Source: Symsagittifera roscoffensis
Lineage: Eukaryota; Xenacoelomorpha; Acoela; Convolutidae
Direction: 5' to 3'
Assembly: GCF_963678635.1 (NCBI RefSeq)
Contig: NC_087063.1
Coordinates: 34,508,540 to 34,572,539, forward strand
Length of the DNA: 64,000 nucleotides
Position 1 is the stretch's first letter; every line of letters begins with the position of its first letter. A program made the position numbers and the translations under genes. The notes beneath the pieces were generated by a model that had not been told where the DNA came from, did no database searches, and saw nothing but the letters and a program-made list of their open reading frames with translations. Positions 12,180-24,200 of this stretch are shown here, in pieces.

Positions 12180-13060
12180 TTTAGCTTGTTGGTTGGCAGG
12201 ACTGTCCTGCAAACCAAAATCTTTTAAAAATCTAGGAGAAAAAGTTTTTAATCAGGGCATTGACATTGGAAGTCAGAAAAGATGTTTTTATCTTTTGTCA
12301 TATCCTCAATGTGCAGATTAGTGAAAAAATTTGAAGGCTTTAGTGATGTAGTATGATGCCATTTATATTCTGCAGTGAGTCGATGTGACGCGGATAAAAG
12401 TAATTTCGTGCATTTTGTAAATTCTGTTCGATGACCCTGTACCAATTTTACGAACATTGCGAGATTCAATGAGGACGTTGACCGGACTGTCCGGGGAGTA
12501 TGTGACATTCGACCAGAATGAACGAAAATGCAGATTCAAAATTTTAGAAGCTAGCCTTCCGAATTGGCAGTTTTGAAGGATTAGCAGTGTTATTGGAACG
12601 ATTAGCCAAACGGTGAAGGCTAGAATATTCTGGAGTTTCAAATTTTTTAATTTTCGAACTATGACGTCATATTTCTGAGAAATGCCAGAAACGACCATTT
12701 TGGCGGAAGAACCGAAATAAAACACAACAATATTAGTTGCGATAGCGATAACGACGAGAATTGTGATTGGAAAACAACAACAAATTGCAGAAGTAGCAGA
12801 GACCGATCCGAGTTGCAACTATTGTGTCGCTACAATAGTTGCAAGGCCGTTGCGAACAACGGTGAAGGGTGGAAGAATCCGGAGGGGTCTCGGGACTGGA
12901 ACTTTTATCGTTTTATACAAACTTTTAGCTTCCCTATTATGTCCTGAATTGAATTTAATTAACATCTGAATTCAATTTGCTAGGATGAGAAGCTAGGAGT
13001 TGGGGGAAAGGGTTGATCCATCTTCGATGGAGATGATGATTTACATCTACAATAATAATT
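12180..13060. other. Non-coding stretch with several perfect short hairpins
   Basis: No supported gene. Inverted repeats are dense here. GCAGGAC/GTCCTGC lies near 12197-12213. A 13-bp perfect stem TTGCAACTATTGT with a 6-base loop lies at 12813-12844. CCGTT/AACGG lies at 12847-12862. TCCATC-TTC-GATGGA lies at 13017-13031. The stretch may be the tail of the virus-like element or a separate small repeat; I see no terminal repeats that define it. Confidence 0.5.
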
Positions 13061-13339
13061 CAATAAATAGTAGTAGCCCTGTTTTTAGGAGTGACCTCGT
13101 GGTCTGGGGATACTGAGACCCAGCCATGAGCTCACTACTTCTGCATGTAACCTAGTTAATTTGAGTGTTTTGACCGAAGCCGAAAGCAGTAACGTTTTTG
13201 TCGACCCGATGCTGGAAAGACCACCAAAAGAACTGGCTTGGTAGAGACGGTGAAAAGCATGTAGAGCTCTGTTTAGACGTTGGCCAGTCGTCTTAGAACC
13301 TAGCTTTATTTTCCGTCGATATGTATCTTCCGGGCGAAT

Positions 13340-14570
13340 GTTACATTAATTCAAAGTTCTCCCGATGCTGCGGTCGTTAATTGCTAACAGAAGAGTCCGT
13401 TTACTTGAATCTGATTTCTCAAATCGGTAAATTGAGCACATCCTGATGACGTTGGTTTGTTCCATCCTTTTTTTCCAAGAGCAATTTCGCTTAATGTGGG
13501 TAGAACTTCCACAAGTGAACCAATTACGGCAGTTCTTTGCCAGATGAGTTTTTTTGCCCACATAGTCGACATAGTTGTTTTCTTTTCTGGGATTGTCACT
13601 TCTTTTGCGCGTATTTGGTTCTGGGGTGGGATTTCTTGCTCGGTCTCTTGGACCTTGTTCCCTATATCGGTTCACACCGCGTCGCGTTCCTCCCCAGTGG
13701 CTGTTGTTTCTTCGACCGTCACTGCTCCGGGCATTATTTTCATTATCAACCGACATCTGCTGAAGAAGTTCAACGAGTCTATTTCTCTTTCATCTCTCCG
13801 TATGGCTGCTACTCGTGGCGTCTGTTTAATTGTATTTACCGATTCCAGGTGAAGTGCCCGCTCTAAAGCTTTCACGATGTTCTTATCCTTGACCCCAATT
13901 GTCTTGCGGAGTTCAAGTCTAACTTGACCGTGGATCCCTTTCTAGAAAACCTCGAAGCACCGCGTCTGGGTACGCCTTCAGTGCCGATTGCTGTAAATCC
14001 CCCAAGAAATTTGTTAACTTTTCACTTTCCTGCTGTACGCGACGCGCTAGCTCTCCACGAAAACCTCCGGTTTTTAAATGTAAGGTCTTCGAAAGGCTTT
14101 TACGGTCTCGTCATAGCTATTTCTAGTAGCCTCTGGGAGGGTACGCTATAATTCGATAGCAGATATCTGCAACCTTAACGGGAACAAATGCGGCCGTTCA
14201 TCAGTTTCGGTTCCACTTACAGTACGTGTCCAGTTTTGCAGTTCGGCTAATAGCTCAAAGTGTTTTACGTAGTTTTCAAATCCGTTAGAACCGGTGAATG
14301 CCTCCGGCAATAACAACTTGGATAACGAACTTGCCGTTGCCGTACTTAACTTCCACCCTATCTACTTATTTATCAAATTATTCTTGTAGTTGGAGTTCTT
14401 CAAGGTCTTACCCACTCATTTCAACTTAGAATAACGTTTTATGTCCATCCAACTACAGTTTATCCGGCGTTATCTCAGAAATTTTGTTTTACAGCTCGAT
14501 TTTCTTCAACCTTTCGTTGAATTCGTTCCAGTTAATTTGACTTTTAAAAATCTCGTTTTCGTTTATCTAT
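13340..14570 (-). mobile_element. Gag fragment of an LTR-type retroelement, fossil
   Basis: Read on the minus strand, the sequence gives a helical capsid-like stretch with RALHLESVNTIKQTPRVAA, an Arg-rich linker, and a Cys/His knuckle-like region (HLAKNCRNWFTCGSSTHIKR). This is the layout of Gag from Ty3-like elements. No RT or integrase is present downstream and no LTR pair is visible, so only a piece remains. It is broken, with several interruptions, and looks clearly older than the block at 0.6-11.7 kb. The clade is not assignable from this piece. Confidence 0.6.
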
Positions 14571-14939
14571 TTGTTGGTTTATGAGTATTGAGCAGTCTTA
14601 CCTCATATAATATGGTACCATTGCACGACCTTCATAGAAAAATATAAGTAGCCAATATCATGTATTGTATTGAGGGAATTGCGTAGTTTTTTCGGCAATG
14701 GAATGCTGGTAATCGATCCGGTTTTTGAAGAAATGATTGTGCAGATGTTCTGAGGGATAGTGATGTGGAGCGAAAGACGGGTTTGTTAGAATACCTAACA
14801 GATTATGTTATCTGTTTTGTGCCCGTCGTGTAAGATAACATGGTGGTGTTAGCCTTCTTCGTCACCCTCAATCCGGCACTCCATTATGCAGTGGAGTTCA
14901 TTATTTCACTCACTGAATTGACCAGATCAGATGCAAAAC

Positions 14940-15950
14940 TCGAGGAGTACACTTAAGCTGATAGCGTTATTTTTGAGTTCTACAAAAAACGGGTCCGTGT
15001 GACCGAGTGAACTCATCGCATTTACATTGCTAAACAAGATCTTATTGACTACACGAATAGAACTGGACGATCAGAAATTTCAGGATCGAACCGTAAACAT
15101 GCTAAAGAAGCCCTCGAAATTGTGTATTCCCGAAGTGAGAATGAAATGAAGCGCACGCTAGACCTGCTACAGCCAAAAGGAACATCCGCATGGCTGACTT
15201 GTCTGCCATCTAGGGAGCAGAATTTTTACATGAACAGAGACGAGTTCCGGAATGCGCTATGTCTCCGATATGGATGGCACCTGAAAGGAAAGGCTCAAAT
15301 TTGCGAGTGTGGCGCAGCAAATGATATCGACCATGCCTTGATTTGTAAGCTGGGTGGTTTCGTCATAATGCGTCACAACGCTGTCCGCGACGTCGAAGCC
15401 GACTTTTTACGTAACCTGTGCAAGGAGGTGAGCGTTGAGCCCGGTCTGATCCAATTGACGGGAAATGAAGAACTTGCAAGTTGAGGAAGCAATCTGGAAG
15501 ACAATGCAAGACTGGATATTTCTTGTCGAGGTTTTTGGGCGCCGCTGCAGAAAATGTTTCTTGACGTCCGTTTCACACACCCGAACGCTCCAAGTAATAG
15601 GAACCGAAAACTGAAGCCACTCCTAAAGACTCATGAGAATCGGAAAAAAGTCGAATACAACGACCGCGTTCTGCAGGTAGAGCATGCCTCTTTTACCCCC
15701 TTGATTTTTGCGACCAACGGCGCCATGGGTGAGGGCAGAGCGATATCATGCTATACTGGCGGAAAAAATGAGTGAGAAGCTGAACTGTACGTATGCGGAC
15801 ACTATGAACTATATCCGGAAGAAGCTCTCCTTCACCATCCTGAAAACTGCCTTGATAGCCTTGAGAGGACACCGGAAGAAACAGCAATACACGTCCTGTA
15901 GTACCCGAGACACCGTCATAAACATTTTGTGCCACAATCAATAAACATTC
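14940..15950 (+). mobile_element. C-terminal part of an RT-bearing retroelement (LINE-like), decayed
   Basis: The + strand encodes SAWLTCLPSREQNF, FRNALCLRYGW, CECGAANDIDHALICKLGG, RHNAVRDVEADFLRNLC, then FLDVRFTHPNAPSNRN, VEHASFTPLIFATNGAMG and TMNYIRKKLSFTILKTALIA. This ordered series is the region that follows the reverse transcriptase in a retroelement group common in cnidarian, mollusc and lancelet genomes, with a Cys/His cluster, an FxVR-type core and a TMxxIR..LSF.LL..A end. No RT domain remains here. The reading is broken in a few places. A second copy lies at the right edge of the window on the other strand. The clade name is uncertain. Confidence 0.7.
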
Positions 15951-15959
15951 CTCATCGAA

Positions 15960-16911
15960 TACCATTCCAGCATAAATTGTACACTTTCAGTATTTCTCTA
16001 TACTTTATACCGATGGTTAATTCAAAACCTCTTCCCGAATTTAATTTAATTCCGTTCATTTCAACCCGATTCTTTCTAGACCGTTTTCATGCTGACTTAG
16101 GAAGTGGCTTTACGTTTAGCTCTGATCATTTCTTGATCGATCTCTATATCGAGACGCATCTCTGAAATTTTAAACATGTTTCAATCTCCAGCCATAGCTG
16201 AGTAAATGTTTGTGAGTGAAAAGTAACAGATTTATAATCGAAGCAATAGTTGAAATAAAGTTGAGAGTTTTGATTTAGATATTTGGACAAGCATTCGTGT
16301 ATTTTTGAGCTTCATATTATTACTTCAATTTAGTTTGTAGACTTTGTATAAGGGGTGCAGATCGCTACGCAAAGTTCATTTTATCGACAACTCCATGAGC
16401 GCTATTGTAGAGGAAGGACGGCTAAGATAAATTAACATTACGACGATGCATTTAATGCTGGCTGGTGACTTTATTGCTGATATATATATGCGTTTTTATA
16501 TCGCTGGTATGGCCCTATCCAGCTTGTGCACTTACCGTAACTAAACGGAAGGGCCCCTTTTGTAATTTAGTTTTTATTAAAAAATTTAGTTTAGTTAGTC
16601 ATGTAAACATCTATAAATCTGAAATTGTCTGAGTTGCAGATATAAATTGCTTGTCGATAAATTGTTTAAATCATGTTCATGCTTCAACCATGATATGCTT
16701 TCAGCTCTAAAGGCCATTCGTGTATACGCCATAATTTCATTTCGATTCAACGTTCATTTGAAGTTTCATAGGTATTTAAAAATCAGATTTTTACCCTAAA
16801 ATTAATCGCCAGAGAAGAATCAGTAAGTGTGCTTATGAAACATAGTGATAGTGCTACACACCTACCTTAGGTTATTTACCGTTAGTAACCTTATTGGATT
16901 AGTTATTAGAG
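15960..16911. other. AT-rich intergenic stretch without a recognised gene
   Basis: I see no coding pattern on either strand. A short TATATATATA run lies near 16480-16490 and a GGGCCCCTTTT motif near 16550. The stretch separates the retroelement fossils from the MITE at 16920. Confidence 0.4.
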
Positions 16912-16919
16912 CAGTGGAA

Positions 16920-17129
16920 GGATCTACTTAACAATCTCCCCCCCCCCCCCCCCTATGGTACCTACTTAAGAGTCTCCACCCCTATAAATAAATACAGTAA
17001 ATGAGCACTGAGCTTTCTGTTGAGAGTTCTAATTTTGCTTCATTCTGATTGGTTGAAAAATCGACCATTTTGACCTACTTAACAATCTCCCCCCCCCCCC
17101 CCCCTTTGTAGAGATTGTTAAGTAGATCC
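16920..17129. mobile_element. 210-bp MITE with 19-bp perfect TIRs and 8-bp target duplication
   Basis: The left end GGATCTACTTAACAATCTC is the exact reverse complement of the right end GAGATTGTTAAGTAGATCC. CAGTGGAA flanks both sides (16912-16919 and 17130-17137) as a perfect 8-bp target site duplication. Poly-C runs lie inside each end (16938-16953 and about 17090-17104). The right half holds a second CTACTTAACAATCTC copy, so that end alone can fold back on itself. An 8-bp duplication fits hAT-like or Merlin-like transposition. It encodes nothing. Confidence 0.88.
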
Positions 17130-17137
17130 CAGTGGAA

Positions 17138-18223
17138 AATCTGAGCGAACTGGAATCAGTCAGCTCTGAGTTAAATGAATAATACTCTTTTTTTTCTTCA
17201 AATTCAAAGTATAGAAAGACTCTCAAGAAAGGTTAGACATCGTAAAGCGCATCCCTGAGTCGAAGGTACTGTGATAACCCAATTGATAACAATACAACGA
17301 CCACAGCGAGCAATAGTATATTGTATTAGGTCCAGCAGAGAAGTGTTTTTTTAGCATTTTGAAAGCTTGTAAAGTTTCTAATGGTGCAGGTAATTTTTTC
17401 TAAGATAACTTCGTCTTTTTTGCAATTTTTTTTAGTAATTTTTTGTCGAGAGAAACGATTGTTTTGAAGGTTTTTTCAATTTTTGATTTGTCTGTTCATT
17501 TGTTTGCTATTATATTCATTCATTTTTGTGTCGCAAGTGCTTCGAAGATCAGTTTCGCCTCTGTGTCAGAATATGCTACCTTAGTAGAGATATTCGCTTG
17601 AGGTGCTCTGAAAGCTGTATTTCCGTATTTTACCATGATACTCATCCAGGACAATCAATTTGGTTGATCACTCGAGCAGTGGACATCGGCAGTAATTTGC
17701 GTTTTAGAGATTGCATTGAATTGCGTGGTTTTTGGGGCCAAACTGATCTCTTGGTGGGACGAACGCGAAAATCACAAGTAAATTAGATCTACGAAGTCTA
17801 CCTACTGTCTGAAAATGAAAACAAACATTTTCTGCTATTCTATGTCATTCATTGCCAGTATGGTAAATCTGAAATTTCTAGTACTTCAACTGTGAAATTT
17901 ATGTTGCTCGGAGAAATAATAAACAACGAATGTGAATTAAGCGGGTACCAGTAAAAGGGTTTTTGGAATTAGTTAGACCCGGTTGATATCCTTGGGATCT
18001 TGGCATTTAAACTCCTGTTAAATTTGAAGCAGCTGTTAAGCTGATAATACACAGCAGACGGACTGTTTTATGAGTTCAGACTATAAAATACTCAGCATAT
18101 TTGCCTTACAGTTATATACAGATTTGTTTTTTTTTATGTCTTGAGTGTCATTTATCATGGATTGTATGAAAGTTATCTGGTGATATATTTCCTTACAATA
18201 ATCGTTAAGAACACATTTTCATA
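17138..18223. other. 5' flank of the ion channel gene
   Basis: No supported coding exon. A segment at about 17530-17570 (CGAAGATCAGTTTCGCCTCTG) belongs to a motif found at four places in the window. Promoter and 5' UTR of the channel gene should lie here, but I see no clear TATA box or initiator to choose between sites. Confidence 0.35.
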
Positions 18224-21200
18224 ATGATTAGTTTGTTCTGTATGCTTTGCTTCTGCGTTTTAGGTGTTGTTGGTGAGTTTTATTTCCAAATATTTACCTT
18301 CCAGGTTATTGAGATGACATCATTTGTTTGTTACAATAGGGAAGTATTCGATTTTACCCACAGCAAAGATATTAGAGCGAGAGCTGTTTAGCAATTATCG
18401 GAGATTTGTGAAGCCAAGGGTAGATCAGAGCAAGCCAGTGGTCGTGGTATATTCCTCTAATGTGTACCAAATACTTGGAGTTGAAGCAGACACGCAGCGG
18501 GTCAAGCTAAGTATGTATTTTAGATTATAGAGTAGCTCCAACTTCTGTAAGATGGTAGTTAAATTTGCTAAAATGAACACCTTTTTGTCTATTTTGATAC
18601 CTCATCTGAAATCTAACTGCAGGAAATGCTTTAAGATGTGTTAAGTTGTGAAATAGTTATTTATGCACTATCGGTACTGCTCTGCTGATTTAGATTTATG
18701 GATGCTACTTCTGTGGAGAGATGAGTTTTTGAGTTGGAATAGCAGTAATTATGGAGGCCTCCAAGGTAATAGCTCGGAAAATGCTCCATTGCGTAGCCTA
18801 TCTCTGTGTTAAATATTTAATGTTCTGTAGAAATATCAGTGAACCCTGCGCGGATGTGGATGCCGGATATCCTAGTTGCAAACAGACAAGATGACGAGCC
18901 TCTGATTCAGAAGACCAATCAGATTCTGGCGGCAGTGAGTTATAAGGTAGCGTTAGTGCCACTTAAGTTCACTTTCTCTGGGTGAAATGTCAAATACAAT
19001 CCATATAATCATTACTCTTGGTGAAAAACCTTAAGCGTGGTCTGTAATGCGCTATCGTAACGCGCTGTCGTAATGCGCGAAATAGAGACCCAGGATATGA
19101 AGATGTTGTTTTCTGCGCTAAACGCCAGTTTGAGATCAGTTGCAGGAATTTCGAATCCAGTCAATTTATTTTGCTCGGTTGTATGAAAAACAAGACTGCT
19201 CGTATATCAGGGCACAGCCCTGAATGTTTCGACTATCCCTTAATTCATATCGAATAGTTTTCGGTAAAAGAAAATATTGAAAACCTATAAATTTTGGACA
19301 ATATCGAAGAGTGAAATGGTGAGTCGTATGAAATTAATACGGCCGATCCGATTAGCTAGCCTCCATTCAATTTGGAACGATTTTGTTGTGCAAAGGATAA
19401 TTCGCCACGCATAAATAATTCGCGTTACGCTCTCAGCGATATGAATAAATTCTTCAAAGCGCGCATAATTTAGTCCAGAACATGAAAAGTTTGGCAATTT
19501 TCAAACCCCCAGAACTTTACAAAAAATAATCGGAGGTACAATATCTTTTTAAATTTGAACTCAGGAAGTCGATATCTTTAATGGGGTATAAAAAATGTTT
19601 GTTGAAAACTATTATTTCGATCGGCGAAAATTGAAAAAAACCACACCGAGCATAAATTTACTTCGAAAGTCGTTACAGAAATTGTTTCTCACTAGAATCA
19701 AAGTTGATTTACATAGTATGTAGTAGGGGCGGCCGTTTCTCTTTCATTATATATTGGAGCGGCAGTTTTAATTCGGTACAAATGTGCAGCTTCTTCAACT
19801 GTTGGTAATGCCGTTTCGAGTTTTGAGTGCAATTATAAATATGTTACTACAATTGCGAAAACAAGTGTCTTGTAATCGGGAACTAGACCTTTTTCCCGTA
19901 AACAACTTTTATTGCAAATCTGTAGCTAGCATATTTTTACTTGCTTTATATTTGAACCTTCACAACTTCCAGCCGCTTTCCTTCTTGGCCTAGAAGTAAC
20001 GCGGTTACCTTTCCACCGTACGGTCGGGGGCTGCAGTTTTTTCTGAGTGCTGATAACAATTCAAATTAGACTACTGGATTCTTAATGGGTATAAATAAAG
20101 TTTTTGAATGAAACTCACTGGGATTTTTTTAAGAGTAATGAACGTAGTGAAAACTCTTATAAAGGTCTTGCTGATTTTTTTTTAGGAAAAAGTCGTAAAA
20201 TACTGATGCACTTGGGAATATATGCACTTTTTGAGTTGAATTGAAATTCATCTGCGGAAAGTGACCTAAATAGCACTCTCCAAATACGAACGTGGAAATG
20301 GCCTAAAATACATGAACGATTTCTAGTTTCGAAAGTGGAATTTAATTTTTAGATTTCCAGCGGATTAAAAACTTTACCTGTTGATCCAGTTTTCTCAAGT
20401 TGGGTTAATTTTATCAAAAAGCGCTAGTCATAAATCGTTCTAGAAATTCAAATAATGTAAATGGCATCTATTTTTTCTTTGAAATTCAAAAGTTGAGATT
20501 TTTTAAACAAAGTATTTTTTTTATGTTTACTTGCGTTCATTACTCTTTCCAATCTTCGATTGGCTATGTTTTGGGTTAGTGGTTTTCGTTTCACTTTACA
20601 TCGGCTTAGCTTTCATTTTTTGAAATTCCAGCTATATTATCCAAAACTGTGGTATTGATAAGTTAGACCGCGTGGTTTCTGTTGCCTACTAACCAAGGTT
20701 GAGATAAAATGTCGGATGTTATTTCATTTCCATTTTTTTTGTCATAGTTCTTAATTTGAACTATTTGAAACGCCAACTGAATTATGTGATACAGCGTGTA
20801 ATTACAGAGGTTTTAAGGTAAGGATTAGGCGGTTACTGTTTTGGTCTCAATCTAACAAGAATGGAATAGTTGAGCTCAGTGTAATGTTTTTTCTTAAGAT
20901 GAATTTAACAAACATTTTTGACGGAAATTTTTGTACCAGCTGGAAGATACAGTAGACCTAAGTCTTGAACTTTCAGAATTGAGTGGGAAGAGATATGACC
21001 TAGGGTGGGTTTCTTATCCCAGCCGATTTTGAATACCTCAGAGAAAGCTCGTGCGGGGTTCAAGGGGTTCGTGACGCTAAACAATAACATTTTTCCTGCT
21101 TAGGTTGCGTCCATCGTACATATCTCTTTGTTTGAATTATCTATAAGTTTCTTCAGTGCATAAATTCAAATACACATTTCTAGCACCGAAGAGAATAACC

Positions 21201-24200
21201 GACATGCAAAAGATGCCTTAATTGGTTTATTTTATCTCAGACTGACAGCCAATGATAATGAATTTCAATCCTAAAAAGGTATGTCTATAGACAACATCAA
21301 AAATGAGTTGCCTACTGCTTTATGATAAAGAACTGTTATTCAATCAGAAGAAAATTTTTTATTTTTGATTATCAAAAGTCCGTAATAGTCTTACAATTTG
21401 AGCACTTAATTTAACTGCAGTAGGTGGGTTGGGGCTAATTATAAGATCCGTATACGAACCATAAAACACTCGTAGCAGCTATTTGTTTAAAAAACACCTT
21501 GAATTTAAACGAAAGTCACACTAATTTGGAAACAGTCTAGGAGATATAATTTATGTGAGATTTAAATGTAAGGTGATCGTCAATATAGAGACCAAGATAT
21601 TTAAAGCATTTGCAATGCTAGCACCATTCAGTATAAAATAAACAGGTGGGCTGATTGTTGATAGGTTATCAATTGGCATTTGTTGATCTTAGTATTCAAA
21701 GTTTTTTAGTGGCTGTTGTTGTTAGTTGCCCACAGGGGGCGCGTCATGCGTGCTTGGCCCGAGTTTAAGGAACATTGCTACTTTAGTGGCTCTCAACCAG
21801 TACTAAACTTGGGCAAGTTCTATCTGCAGAATAAAATCGTTTGAGTCAGATATCAGAGCGGTTTCATCTCGTTGAATACTTACAAAATTGTTACACATTT
21901 GGTGCAGGTCATTGATTTTGTTTTTGAAAAAAGTTTCCAACTTACAATTGAACCTTGAGGAACCCCTCATTTAACCGGCAACTTATCTGAGCTATCATGG
22001 CCAGTATTTCTAACTGATATTGATATGTTAGTCAGCTTTTTACGAGACTTAATATTGGACCCCTTTTTAGTCGGGAACTAGAGTTTTTTCCCGCAAACAA
22101 ATTTTCTGACAAATCTGTTAGTAATTGTACTTGCTTTATCATTGAATTTTACTAGTTTCGATTCGGTCTAGAGGTAACTCGGTTGGTTTTGCACCCTAAA
22201 GTCTGGGGTTGGAGTTTTTTCTGCATGTATTTTTTTCTGGTTTCTATGCATTTTTTCCTGTCTGCTCTGTAGGGCCATGTATCGTATCTTCGTCCGATGG
22301 TTGTGACTGTGCAGTGTGACATGGACACTAGACACTTTCCTTGGGACCGGCAGCAGTGCAACCTCATAGTGGCATCCTGGACCAACTTTGAGGACGATGT
22401 CAAACTCGAGAAACAAGTAAGAAGATATGTTCAGCCCTGTGTTATCCTCTAAGACATAGTGTGGTTATTGTGGTCGGCAAAAGAGCTGGGAAGTAATCTG
22501 AGTAGGATTGATTTAATTTGTCATTGATAAATCATTGTTTCCTCTGGCTCTAGTGTGTTTATAGTGAGCACGCTTGTATTTAGAAAGGACCAGATGACGA
22601 TTTGATAAGAAGGAGTGAGCACCACGAGTGGACCCTGGAGCCACAAACGCCCATCTTCAGGTCACTGGAAGTGTACGACTACGTGGAGCAACAGTGGCGA
22701 AAGAAGAGCTTCATCCAGCACCAGATCAACTTCCACAGGAAGCCCGGTTTCTACGTTATAGGTTTGTATCTAAATGGAAAAGCTTACGTTAGTATAGTAT
22801 ATAAATGAAAAATGCAATAAATTAAGTTGAACTCGGAAAAAACGTAATAACTACATTGAACGAATGCTAGAGAAGCCAAATACAGATAGAATACTTCGCA
22901 ATGCACCAATGGTTTTATGAACTGAAAAGTGAAGAAGACAGAGATACGTTTTGACCAGATACCCGTTCTGTCGTGACAAAGGAGTTGAAAAAGGACTTCG
23001 ACGCTGGTGTTTTTCAACAATGCCGGTTGCCATGACTTGAATGAATTGAAACTAGTCTTGGCCGATGCCGTTTTTGATGCAACCATGGAAGCTCTGAATG
23101 CATTATCACTTTTGCAAATGATTTTGATTTGTGCCATGACTGATAACTGTAATACCATGCGGGGTGTTCATGGTGGGTTTTGTTGCGAAAATGAAGAATG
23201 TTTGTCCAAAAATTATAGACAGAGGTCAAGGGATGCAGTTCATCAATAGCGGGCAAGACCATTCATGTGTTACGCTCAGGAAACGATATGATGGTTGGAC
23301 CAGGTTTCATTAAAATGAAACTTTTCGAAAAGGGTTGTCGTTGCAATCTTCGGCTGGAGATGTACAATGCATATCGTGTTATCGCCGACAATTTTGAGTG
23401 GGATAACTTGAAGATTTTGATCCCCTGCGTCTGTTTTGGAGAGTATCAAAGCGTCCCATAAACGCTAAAGAGAAGAAGTCGATAAGGTCAACGCGGAGAA
23501 AGAATAAGCATCGCAGAACTCCGCGGGTCTTTGAACAGAATTAAATGTTTTCAAACGAAAAGATAACAAAATACTTGAAAAAGAACTGAAGTAAGTCGAA
23601 CAAAATCCTGGAAAAAGAACTGAAGTAAATGGAAGAAGCAGAACGGAAACTCTCAGAAGTGAAAAAATGAACAACCCAGCTCGAACTGTCGAAAAGCGGC
23701 GCTGTGTTCAGACTCAAGCAGGACTCGAATAATGTCAATTCTTCAATGCTTAAATGAAGAAATTCATTGAAATTCAATGTTTGGCGTTCAAAACTTTTTT
23801 TTTAAATATTCTAGCTTTCGTATGAAACAGGTCAGCAAAAAGGTCAGTTTTAGTTTGATTATGTTGGTCAGCATTTTGATGTGGTCAATAAAGTTATCAC
23901 CCTGGCATGTTATATTAGCATTTTAAAAATCCGTCCTATTCGAAAATTGCTTTTTATAGGTTGGTTGTCTTACCAGCCTGTTTTTTTGTTTTTTTCTTTG
24001 CTTTTTCCAGTTTCATAGGGTGTTTATATCGACAACGGTCCTAACTACGACTTGAACGTCTCAAGAAGTTTAAATGGATCAACAATGATGAAGTTAGCAT
24101 GACAGAAACTGTCATTACCGGATTAAAATAACTTGTAATTTGAACAATACACTAGTTTCTATCCAAAAGTGGTATTTAGAAAACAACTTCCTCCTTAAAC

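Larger units (their letters stand above)
220..12240 (+). mobile_element. Virus-like, Gag-bearing element of unassigned family; broken
   Basis: All sizeable reading frames from 654 to 11669 lie on the + strand, follow one another closely, and are purine-rich (Glu, Lys, Arg, Met rich, with AGA/AGG Arg) in a clearly GC-richer block than the flanks. Parts in order: a coiled-coil protein, a Gag-like protein with zinc knuckles, an AT-rich spacer (3850-4130), then a long coding region with an SGNH hydrolase domain. An AATAAA lies at 12015-12020 after the last coding part. I found no reverse transcriptase (no YxDD box), integrase, protease, LTR pair or target duplication, so both ends are approximate. 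The downstream part shows roughly ten interruptions, so I call it broken, though a natural set of separate small proteins cannot be excluded. Frames remain long and the sequence is little eroded, which suggests fairly recent decay. Gag plus knuckles indicates kinship to retroelements; the family is inference. Confidence 0.6.

Noticed and set aside
220-12240. Calling the virus-like block a complete LTR retrotransposon
   Set aside because: No LTR pair, primer site, RT or integrase could be seen.
12363-12818. Minus-strand 151-codon frame with hydrophobic segments
   Set aside because: No family resemblance, no splice or start context, and it overlaps the hairpin-rich noncoding stretch; looks like chance in AT-rich DNA.
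21729-21743. CCCACAGGGGGCGCG, close to a CTCF core
   Set aside because: A single short match in an intron can occur by chance, and binding cannot be inferred in an unidentified invertebrate.
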